Assembly (NCBI GenBank): GCA_028095005.1
Contig: CM051460.1
Coordinates: 15,671,501-15,735,500, forward strand
Length of the DNA: 64,000 nt
Origin: Rhynchospora pubera
Taxonomy: Eukaryota; Streptophyta; Magnoliopsida; Poales; Cyperaceae
Direction: 5' to 3'
Part shown: positions 24,190-34,600 of the stretch, one piece after another
Layout: each line of letters opens with the position of its first letter
Position numbering within the stretch: the stretch's first letter is position 1
The notes under the pieces: model-generated
The model's input: the letters and a program-made list of their open reading frames with translations, nothing else
What the model was told of the DNA's origin: nothing
The model's database searches: none
Translations under genes and position numbers: made by a program

Positions 24190-25334
24190 ATGGATCCTTC
24201 AAACCCCGCGAAATCCAACAAGCGACCGCCCGAGAGACCAAAACCCGACCCAAAATCACTCTCCTCTTCCTCCGCCGTGTCCGCCGCCGACACGCATCCC
24301 TCCTCCGCTAAGAAACCCAGACCCAATCATTATCACACTCCGCACCATCACAAACCGGGTCACGACCGAAGATCCAAACCCGATACCTCCTCTTCTTCCA
24401 ATCGAGTCGTGAAGGCGTCGCATGTTCTCATCAAGCACCAGGGGTCGCGACGCAAGGCCTCCTGGAGGGATCCCGACGGAGTCCGGATATCTGCCACCAC
24501 ACGCGAGGCTGCAGTTGAGCGGCTGCAGCAGATCCGGGACGAGATTGAATCGGGTAAAACCCGGTTTGAGGAGGCTGCGACTCAGCACTCTGATTGTAGC
24601 TCGTATAAACGCGGTGGTGATCTTGGTATGTGATTTTTTTTACTGGTAATTTTGTAAATAGTTTCAAACCAAAAATACCAGTATTACGAACTAGTAGAGA
24701 GTGAATGGTGGTTTGATCTGGTATGCTCTGATCTGACTCGTACCGGTGTTGGGTTTTTTGTGATACTATTGAGGCGAACACGGCATCAGAAATATATGTA
24801 TACTCTAATAGTTGATAATATTGCTTCTTGCTTTATTTTTAATAAGAAGATTGATTGAGACTGGCAAACCCAAACAAAATTTTACTGTTCCTGTATACTC
24901 CTACAAATCCAGAAGAACCAAGAAATGAACCTTACATATTGTTTTTCTGTAGATAGAGAATCAATCAATCAATTAGTAGATTTACTGTAGAGATTTTGAC
25001 ATAAGAGTACAAATTAGTATTTTCTTTGTTCACCTGTGAGGATTGAATATTTTTGAATTTTCAATTTTTGAAATTCACAAACCAACGTTCTCTAGATGAA
25101 AGAGCTCCTAAAATTATCTTAATCTATAGGAATATGAAATTCAGGTCCCTGTTCGAAAAAACAAGGGTTTAAAGCTGGAATTTGATAAACCCTAGAATTT
25201 GATGTTCAGGTCCATTTGGCCGTGGCAAGATGCAGAAGCCATTTGAAGAAGCTGCCTTTGCACTTAAAGTTGGGGAAATGAGTGATATTATTGACACCGA
25301 CAGTGGAGTTCACATTATTTTGCGAACTGCCTAA
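24190..25334 (+). CDS. PIN1: Pin1-type parvulin peptidyl-prolyl cis-trans isomerase
   Basis: It isomerises phospho-Ser/Thr-Pro bonds; plant members lack the WW domain of animal Pin1. This is not the auxin carrier PIN-FORMED 1. Exons 24190-24625 and 25210-25334 join in phase to give 186 aa. The catalytic parvulin domain starts near residue 73 (VKASHVLIKHQGSRRKASWR, where the Arg cluster binds phosphate). It continues through SDCSSYKRGGDLG and PFGRGKMQKPFEEAAFALKVGE to SDIIDTDSGVHIILRTA. The domain is complete and ends as in Arabidopsis (about 119 aa). The N-terminal extension of about 70 residues, rich in Pro, Ser, His and Lys, is unusual. 24190 is the first ATG in frame; the ATG-less alternative is a start inside the domain. 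Confidence 0.93.
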
Positions 25335-26475
25335 TTAAGCAAGTTGTCATTTTGTGCTTCTGTTTAGCAATTATTGTAGTTTTATTGAAGTAACTACGGT
25401 TGATATTAACTGGATATTCTTTTGCCTAAAGAAATAAAAAAGAATGAGGAGAGCTCAAACAAATGACTTGTTGTTAGGGATGATTGCCTTCTTCAGGTAT
25501 GATGTTCATAAACTAAATTTTGTTATTCGAAGATTTTCTTAGCTAGGCTGTACACTTGTACTGAATAATTTCTAAAATGTGGTGTTCTGTTATTTGTTCT
25601 TCTGGTTTGTATGTTTAATTACAAATTTTTTTTTATATTGAGGGCAATTTCTCTAAAGTTTGTTTTGCTGGCATGTGTTGTAACATAACTACAATTTTTT
25701 GCTTGGAGATGAGGTTGAGTAATAATTCAGGTCGAGTTTCGTTAGCTTCTAAATGGTGACTTGGTGAGGACAGAGCTAAGTGTCAAAAATATATTTGTGG
25801 TTTGAATTTTGAACAGGTACATATGAAGTGATGCCAGCCCTACACATGTAAAAAGAAAGAAGAAAGGGTATATGGGTAAGCTGCTGCACCGTTGGTAACA
25901 CAAGCAGCATGTACTACTCTATCAGGTGGAGAATGGGTGAGCTGGATTGGATTGGATACAATCAAATTCGGATTATCCTGGTTTGGATTAATCTTGTATC
26001 TTTGGTCATTTGTTCATGATCTTCAATTCATTTATGTTTCAGAGTCAGGTTGAATTTCATATCTTGTCAAAGCTGTTGATAGTTCAGGCCTTTAGGGTGC
26101 AGTTGACCAGTTTTTGTCTGGATGTTTTCAGATCAAGTCTGGGTGTGTTGATGATTTCAACTTCATTTTCATATTCTGAAGTTTTATCTTTCCCAAAAAA
26201 GAAAAAAGAAAAAAAGAATCTTTTTTTCAGTACATACCGTCCAATCTTAAGTCAGATCAGATCATTTTATTCAGTTCAATTGTTCTAGATTAAAATTTCT
26301 CAGTTCAAAATATCATTCGAGGATGGTCAGGCTGTGAAAAAGAAGCCCTTCCTTTTTGGAATGATAACAAACATAGATCATAGATGTCACAGTTGTTGGT
26401 ACTTTCAAATTCAACTCTTCAAAAATCTTGTGTCCAGGTTAGATAGGGAATAATGTATGCAGCTCTAGTAATATT
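25335..26475. other. Pin1 3' UTR and intergenic DNA
   Basis: No further coding sequence recognised. Several T-rich tracts. The open frame 26010-26288 is low-complexity at its end and not supported. Confidence 0.35.
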
Positions 26476-26600
26476 GGCTCCGTTTGGATGAGGTGTGGGA
26501 AGAAGTATTGGGAAGTGTATAATTTTGTGAAGAGTTTGAATTGTTTATAATAAATTTTTTTCCTTCTTTCCTTTTTCCCACACGGTATCCAAACGGAGCC
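26476..26600. mobile_element. MITE with GGCTCCGTTTGGAT ends (uninterrupted copy)
   Basis: 125 bp, from GGCTCCGTTTGGATG to ATCCAAACGGAGCC. The body matches the interrupted element at 4272-4746. Diverged relatives with the same type of ends lie at 28909-29066 and 50062-50237. Confidence 0.75.
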
Positions 26601-26964
26601 ATTGTTGATAGCTCTATGCATATTTGCTGGCCCGGTATTCATCAAACGTCAAACCGTGGATATCCATCTCCAAAAAGTTTTAGGACCCGCCTTAAGCAGA
26701 GAACTTAAATAATGAGAAAATTTGTAAACGTTTCTGAGCTGTTGTACTTAATTGTTTAAGGGAATTATTTAGACCGTCACCACTACTTATCATCACCATC
26801 ATTATATTTAGTTACTTTCACCCCTACCTCTCATACCTCCCAACGCTCATCTCCTGCCACTCCCTTCTGCACCCACAGTTACTACACTCCTCCCGCATGC
26901 TCATCCCCGTCCCCTCGACACCCTCCATTTCCCTGGACACCTCCCATCCGCTCGAAAATTCGGA

Positions 26965-28100
26965 AGAAAAGCAGAACAATAAAGAGAATAAGTGAGACAT
27001 TCAGCATAGGACAATCAAACAAAAATTGAAATCCTATGGCGTGTGACACCTGGTGTAGCGCGCCACCCTGGCCGTCTGATCAAGATTTAATGGACAAGGG
27101 GAGCCCCGTACATGTAACATATTGATAGATCCATAAAAAATAAAACCATCTGATCAAGATCATACGGCTCGTGGTGCTCGACACCTGGTTTAGCGCGCCA
27201 CCAGAATTGGATTGATCAAACAATAAAAAGATACACTTCCATCCTCTAGACAATTCGAGGTAAAAGTTGGATAATAAAGGGAGTTGATGAGACATTTTGT
27301 ATAGAGTAAAAAGATAATTAGGATAATAGAGAGAGACAACATCCATCCCCGAGGCCTGGACAATTTGAGGAAAAAGTAGGACAATAAAGAGAAAGTGAGA
27401 CATTCTATATAGACTAATAAAATTACAGGAATTATAAGTGACATCGGCAAATATACCATCCCAGCCATCGTTAAATACAAAGTGAACATATACAGTAAAC
27501 AAAGTGAACATATAAACGATCTAAGTGAACACTTACAAATAAATAAGTGTTGTCATCACTTGTGTTCAGAAGTTTACATGTATATTCAACTTATTTTCAT
27601 TGAACTTATTTGTTTGTATGTGTTCACTTAAATCGACTATATGTTCACTTTGTTTGTTGTATATGTTCACTTTATATTTAGCGATGGCTGGGATGGTATA
27701 TTTGCCGATGGCAGTAATCAATTTCCATAAAATTATTAGGACAATAAAGAGAGACACCCCATTCGCCGGGACAATTCGAGAAAACTAAGACAATAAAGAG
27801 AGTAGGTGAGGCATTATGTGTAGAGTAACATGACAATTAGGACAATTAAAGACACCCCTATCTTATGGAACTCTCCATCCCTCAATCATTTGAGAAAAAA
27901 GTAGGACAATAAAGATACAACCGTACTATGACAATTAATGTAAATTACTAGGACAATTAACGGAATTTATAAGGACAATAGAGATGAATAATTTTAATAG
28001 GCCGAGAGACTAGGGGCCTGGCCCCTTCCTTTGGTATATTGAAATACGAGAATACTAGGATAATCAAAGAAAATTACGGGACGGGTGGTCGACGGGAGTA
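26965..28100. repeat. degenerate repeat region with AGGACAATAAAGAGA-type units
   Basis: The phrase AGGACAATAAAGAGA followed by a GTGAGACATT-like phrase recurs with variation (about 26970, 27265, 27380, 27740, 27790, 27905). A 21-bp phrase beginning CACCTGGT and ending GCGCGCCACC occurs twice, near 27048 and 27184, 135 bp apart with one mismatch, and CTGATCAAGAT also recurs there. No coding sequence. Origin unknown; possibly a decayed element. Confidence 0.5.
27431..27718. mobile_element. foldback (palindromic) element, copy 1
   Basis: The left arm begins ATTATAAGTGACATCGGCAA and continues to ATACCATCCCAGCCATCG. The right arm is the complement (CGATGGCTGGGATGGTAT, then TTTGCCGATGGCAGTAAT). 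Both arms contain repeated AAGTGAACATAT motifs around a short loop. Copy 2 lies at 28136-28429. No coding capacity. Confidence 0.75.
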
Positions 28101-28135
28101 TGACGTCATGACGAGAAAACTGTTAAAAATAGGAA

Positions 28136-28429
28136 ATTGATTAATGCCATCTGTAGTTTTGTCATCCCTGCCATCGCTAAATATAAAGTGAACATATACA
28201 GCAAACAAAGTGAACATATAGATGATCTAAGTGAACACATATAAACAAATAAGTTAATGAAAATTAGTTGAATATGCATGTAAACTTCTGAACAAGTGAT
28301 GACAACACTTATTTGTTTGTAAGTGTTCACTTAGATCATCTATATGTTCACTTTATTTGCTGTATATGTTCACTTTGTATTTAGCGATTGCTGGAATGAC
28401 ATATTTGCCGATGACACTTATAATTCTTG
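28136..28429. mobile_element. foldback (palindromic) element, copy 2
   Basis: Same organisation as 27431-27718: GTCATCCCTGCCATCGC on the left, GCGATTGCTGGAATGAC then TTTGCCGATGACACTTATAA on the right, with AAGTGAACATAT-type repeats in both arms. The outer left end has diverged. Confidence 0.75.
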
Positions 28430-28908
28430 TTTGTTAACTAGAAAATTCTTCACAAATCGAATTCGAGTTAGGTCAGCTAGATTTAATTCGCTCGAACTTG
28501 ATTCATTGTCAGCCCTGATGTCCCCCTATGTTCTTTCGTTTTCTCCTTTTTTTTTTTTTGGTTCTACTTTTAATATTATCTCATGTTAACTTTACCTTTT
28601 AGTGGAAGGAGGCAAGGTATTAAATTATAGTGGTTGTAGGCAAGGTATCAAATTGTCCTTTTGAAGGGCTTTTTTGGAAGCAGAGATTTCTAATTAAACT
28701 GTCAAGGTATGAATCTTAGTCCTTCATTGCCATTTGTTAAGAATGCTTCAGATACATTTTAATGGTTTGCAGCTTTTCCCTACAAGGCTTTACTTGTCGA
28801 TCTGTCTCATAAAGCTTGATAACACGAGAAGGAGAAGAAGAGAATTTGTTTGTCTGTTATTTCATTTCATCCCATCCACAAACAATTCTGCAAATAGAAA
28901 TTATTATA

Positions 28909-29066
28909 GCTTCCGTTTGGATCGTATGGGAATAGAAAAAATAGCTTCTTCCTAAGCGTGAATTTATTATAAATAATTCAAACTTTTCATAAAGTTACAT
29001 ACTTTCTAATACTTTTCGCCTAAAAATAGTCTATTCCTTTTATTCCTAAGCAATCCAAACGGAACC
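28909..29066. mobile_element. diverged MITE with GCTTCCGTTTGGAT ends
   Basis: Left end GCTTCCGTTTGGATCG, right end ATCCAAACGGAACC. The interior (TTCATAAAGTTACATACTT) resembles, in reverse orientation, the element at 50062-50237. Confidence 0.6.
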
Positions 29067-29504
29067 ATAAGAATTTGTTGGAATCGTATAAATGTAAAAG
29101 GGTATTACAAATTTACAATGCTATCCTTTTGAAGTAAAAATGGGAGTCCAGTTCCATCTTTGATTAATTATTTCAATGCTATCTTTGGATGAGTTTAAAA
29201 AAAAGTTCATTTTTTTTAACACTAAGAAGAATAAAATATTATTTCTTAGTCACATTATCCACAAAGAAGAGAACCAACTTTCCAGTTAGTGAGCAAAAAT
29301 GCACCAATTTTAAATGGAAGTGGTGCATGCTAAATCCGAGCGAAGAATCTTTCATGAATATTTTAAATTTTAATAAGTTAAATGGCTTGATACTATTTCA
29401 TTGTCAAAAGAAAACACTTTACCAAAAAATTGGTAAACATTTGAACTTAAAGTTGCATAAATTCATTATAATTTTTTGTTAAATAAATAAGCATTTATAA
29501 AATC

Positions 29505-29642
29505 GCATATGGTCTAGTGACTCAATGGTAAAAGTACTAGGCTGGTCACTAAAAAATCAAGAATTCAAGTCCCGTATGTACTTTTAATTAAAAAAAAAAT
29601 TCGATGGCAAATACAACCCTCTTTCTTCAACAAAAAAAAAAA
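29505..29642 (+). mobile_element. tRNA-derived SINE
   Basis: Flanking direct repeats AAGCATTTATAAAATC (29489-29504) and AAGCATCTATAAAATC (29643-29658), one mismatch. The body starts with a tRNA-like head: box A-like GTGACTCAATGGTAAAAG and box B-like GAATTCAAGTCC. It ends in A-rich sequence. It lies about 360 bp upstream of the first ankyrin gene start. Confidence 0.75.
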
Positions 29643-29838
29643 AAGCATCTATAAAATCAAGATTATTTCAGCTGAACCCAAAAATATTGCGATGCGAAAA
29701 TGGATTGACGTCCTCGAGGAATGGTTCAGGAAGTATAAGGTCGACGCTTTTGTCCTCTATTTCTTTAAAGCCCTCTAATTAGAACTTTAGAAGTATTCTA
29801 ACAGGTCCAGTGATTGGTCCCATCTCATCTACGTACTC

Positions 29839-29848
29839 TATATATAGA
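29839..29848 (+). promoter_or_regulatory. TATA box of the first ankyrin gene
   Basis: TATATATAGA lies 150-160 bp before the ATG at 29999. The tandem paralogue has a similar element at 45897-45906 about 90 bp before its ATG. Confidence 0.5.
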
Positions 29849-29998
29849 CCCTGTAACTTCTCTGTAACAGATACAATAGCATTCTGAGAAATTAATACAA
29901 GATTCTTTCAATAATTCTTCTTGCTTTCTTCTCAAATTTAATTGAATTCTCTCACTAGAGGGTCCCTCTCGTGCTCCCAACAAATACTAGCTAACACC

Positions 29999-31583
29999 AT
30001 GTCTGTTGATTTGTTGGCCAATGTATTGAGGAAAGCAAGAGACTTGGAAGATGAGAACCTTTATGCTGCCTTGCAGCTAGCAGAGGGAGATGAACAATGG
30101 AATGCCTTGCTCAATCCACCGCTTGATCCAGCTAGATGTGAGATGGATGTTCAGCTGTTTGATGAGCGGCATGTTATGTGCCCTGATCTGTATCAAGCCA
30201 CAATATCCGGATCCATGAATCGTGTTAATAAATTGCTAGGACTCGCAGATGAGATCACACGCATAAATGACGCTAGTCATGGTATATATTAATTAACGCA
30301 TATTAATTCATATATGTGTGTGTGTATATATATATATAGAGAGAGAGAGTTTAGGTACGGTGAGATGCATCACAAAAAACCTTTCGTGAGATTCGATCCA
30401 AACTCATGAATCTGGTTCAAAATGATCGATCTAAACCGTGCAATATGATCTCTCTATTGAAATCTCCATGCAGACTAAATTTTATATTTTTTCAAAATTT
30501 GTAAGTATTTTTTTTTATTTTTAAAAATTACAGTTTTTGAACGGTACAGAACTAATTAGATTAACTATTTTTTAAAATTTCAAAAAAATACTTAAAAATT
30601 TTGAAGAAATGTAAAATTTAGTCTGCATGGAGATTTCAATAGAGAAATCATATTAGACTGTTTGGATCGGTCATTTTGAACCAGATTTATGAGTTTTGAT
30701 CGCATCTCACGAAAGGTTTTTTGTGATACATCTCACCATTATATATATATATATATATATAGAGTTTAGCTATGGTGAGTCGCGACTCACGGACCCTCCG
30801 GTGAGTCGCGACCAATACTCCTAGATCTAGATCAAAATGACCGATCCAAACCGTCCAATATGATCTCCCTATTTAAATCTCCGTGCAAACTAAATTTTTT
30901 ATTTTTTCGAAATTTTTAAGTATTTTTTTCGGATTTTTAAAAACTGATGTTTTTGAATGGTTTAGAACCAATTAGATTAACGATTTTCTAAAATTTCAAA
31001 AAAATACTTCAAAATTTCGAAAAAATGAAAAATTTGGTCTACATAGAGATTTCAATAGGGAGATCATATTGGACGGTTTGGATTGGTCATTTTGATCTAG
31101 ATCTAGAAGTATTGGTCGCGACTCACCGGAGGGTCCGTGAGTCGCGACTCACCGTAGCTAAACTCTATATATATATATATATATATAGAGGTGGGATAAA
31201 GTGCCATAGATGGCAATGCCATAGATGTCTTTTTTGAGTCATTTTTTGAAGATCCGAAATTTAATCGGTCAATCCAAACCGTTCAAATTGATCAGCATAT
31301 TGAAATACCATTGGAGACCAAATTTTACATTTTTTTGAATTTTTTTGGTATTTATTTTGATATGTTCAAATTGGAGGGTCTGAAATACTCCAATTATAAC
31401 GTTTTTTTTAAAATATCATAATAAATAGCAAAAAAATTCGAAAAAATGTAAAATTTGGTCTCTAAGGATATTTTAATGTGGTGAATAACTTGGATGGTTC
31501 AAATTGAGCATTTAAATTTTGGATCTCGAAAAATGACTCTATGGCACGGGACCCTCCGTGCCATCTATGGCACATTAGCCATC

Positions 31584-31635
<52 letters not shown>

Positions 31636-34600
31636 AAAATGTGATTTGTGCGATTTAGCGGTTGGGTGGTGATTTAGCGTTTATCGGTGATAAAATGGTT
31701 GTGCAGTGTGAACAAAAATCTTGATAAAACGGAAAAAACGGAGTTTTTTAAAAGCTTTTTATATATATATATATATAGAGAGAGAGAGGATTGCTAAAAT
31801 GCTATGCATAGCACGGATGCCCTTCGTGCTACAGATTCATTCTTGCATTTCATGCTTCAAACAACCGATCCAAACCGTTCATTATCTTCTTCATATTGAA
31901 ATCTCATTAGAAACCAAATTTTACATTTTTTTGAATAATTTTACTATTTTTGTCATATTTTTTAAAATACTTAATCTAATAAATTCTGGACCTTTCAGTA
32001 AATCACCGTTGTCACAAATCACCGTCCGTTGGATTAAGTCTTGATCAACGGTTCTGATTAAATCCTGTAGTTGCATCTTTAATTCTTCCCTCTTCATCTC
32101 TCTTGTGCTCTTTCTTTCCTCTCCGTACAACCTCCTCTCTCTTGCGTTCGCCTCTCGCTCTCTCTAAGACATCTCACGCTTCGAAGCCAGCGCGCGATTG
32201 TGCCCTAGAACTATTCCGACCGACTTTCGATTGTCTCGTCACCGTCTCGTCAGTGCCCATATGCAAGATGTCGCACCACTCTAACCCTAGACGTGTCCCG
32301 GTGGTCCTGCTTCCCACCCCTCTCTTGCACGCTTTTACCCTTTTTGTTTGTAAATCAATCACATGTTCGTTGGGTTTAGCAGAAAGATTAAAATTTGGAG
32401 TCTGCACCTTTCCGTTCATGAGGTACAATTTTTTTTTATTTCTCTCGTTAAGATCCAATTAGTTGAGAAATTAAACCTCAATCGCTCATACTTGTGTTTA
32501 TTTTATCTTGCCCTAAATTTTGTTATTGCTGCAATTTGAGGTTCAACTGCTAGATCTGGATGGAGCATTTGCACAGGATGGAATACTTGGCGTAAGAACC
32601 ATTTTCTTTTTTTTTTTAAGATATTTTAGATCAGATATTTGATATGATTAAACTTGAGGTTTTTCATTTACCATTTAAATCTGAACTCCACAAATTCAAA
32701 TATAACTGTACTGTCCATATTATTCTGTCAGAATTTTTAGAAAATAAGATTATTTTCAATATTCTTTGGTCAGAATGTATTGAAAATAATATTATTTTCA
32801 ATAATCAGTATGTATAATTTTGATACTTTTTCTATCTCATTATGACCTATAATTGTCCTTTTGTTCAATGGAATCTATCTATGGCCGTTTAGCAAAAAAA
32901 AAAAAAAACCAATTATATTATTTTTGCCCTTCTAGTTGGTTTATTTACTTATTTTATTTTCTTACAACTTATAGTTTATAGGAAATGACTAACCATTACA
33001 TGCACCTGATGGTGGAAGGATGATGGTGCCAGGTTTATTAGCTGGCATACCTGATGATTGGGTCCATATATTGGCATGGTGATAACAACAGGACATAAAA
33101 AGGAGATTTTCCTTGATATTTCACTACATCTTTAGTCAATACATGCAAATTAGAAGCATAGAGATGTGGGGATGTATTTTTATTTTTTTTCATTTCATTT
33201 GTTCCTTTGTAGTTTGTACAATGAGACAGATGGCTTTGATTTTTTTTTTTGGGGCAAGAATATCAATGGAGAATCAGAACTAAACCATGCTCTTGTAGTT
33301 GTACCAGCATCAGTATTAACATCTTTGTGTTTATATCATATTACATCAATACACATCGATAGAAAGAACACAATTTGAAGATTAAAAAGGGCAGACTATT
33401 TCATACTACTTTAACGAAAATATTTGCAATTTGTCTTTTTATACAAAAGCCCAAGAATTTTGTATCAATTAGCTTACATTCAATATCAGCACAAAAATTA
33501 GCTTACATTCAATATCAGTACAAAAATTAGCTTACATTCAACTTGACCATATCGAAATCAGCTTACAACAATATTAACACAAAAATTTGCATTGCCTAAA
33601 TAACACAATTTCTAAATCTGCAACTTTCACGGCCTAAATAACACAAATCTTTCAATCTTCATCCTGCAAATAATACTTGCCTATAAGCATATAATAATCA
33701 ATTTGAGAATGCACCATAATTATGAAACAATTGATTATTTGATGTAAAAAAGAACTAACATTCTTGATTGTGCTCACAGGTTCTGGCATCATGGTCAAAT
33801 TGTTTACATATAGAACATTTTCGCCTTCTTTTCATCGAAGCTTCAACTCCACTCATGATACGACCTTTTCGTGATAATTTTGCAGAGTCCTTCTTTCGGC
33901 CCTTTGTTTGAGAGATAGCTGGATCTTGCAATGGAGCATGCTCGGTTTGCTCTTGATGTCTTGGTGCTTCAACTTTGTTCACACCAATGGGACCTTCTAT
34001 TGCAACCACTTTCTTGTATATTTCCTCAACAGAATCCACTATCAAATGATAAGTTTCCTCTGATGCACCTAAATAGGTTGACAAATGATTTACCATCCTA
34101 TAGTATACCATGTTTCTCAAAATCAATGGCAACTCACCAACTTTACTTGGAAGTGAAATGTCCATGTCATAAATTACTTCCTTTGTCCAACGAGGCAAAA
34201 TGAAATGAGCTGGAATTTCTTCAACATCTCTCTTATGAAGTGTTCCTAAGAGATGTCGACACAAGATACCTTTAAACTCAAATAAATGACATTGACACCA
34301 TCCTTCTAATGAACCTAGATTAAGATGCACAATATATTTTCTCTCAGGTTTTCTAAAACATGACACCTCATAAATGGTGTAGGCGCCATCAAATCCAAGT
34401 TTATTTGTTCTCATGTAAATACCTTCATTAAGCTCATCTTGAAACAATTTAAAGACATTTCTAGTATACACATTAGCTCCATGAAGCTCTAATGGGGACT
34501 TGACTTTTGTTGGAAACTTGTATTTTGAGGCAAATTGTTCTTCTTGCTCATCCAAACAACGACACTCAAGAGCCTTCTCATATTTGATCACAAATTCACG

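Noticed and set aside
24256..24781. Overlapping open frames on both strands across Pin1 exon 1
   Set aside because: GC-rich coding sequence leaves other frames open; only the frame from 24190 encodes the parvulin domain.
27080..27511. 143-codon minus-strand open frame
   Set aside because: It runs through degenerate repeats and one foldback arm, with no domain signature.
29511..29580. tRNA-like sequence with A and B boxes
   Set aside because: The cloverleaf is not complete, an A-rich tail follows, and 16-bp direct repeats flank it, so it is a SINE and not a tRNA gene.
32103..32462. 119-codon open frame near the MULE left end
   Set aside because: It lies inside the terminal inverted repeat, and the reverse complement exists at the other end; it is TIR sequence.
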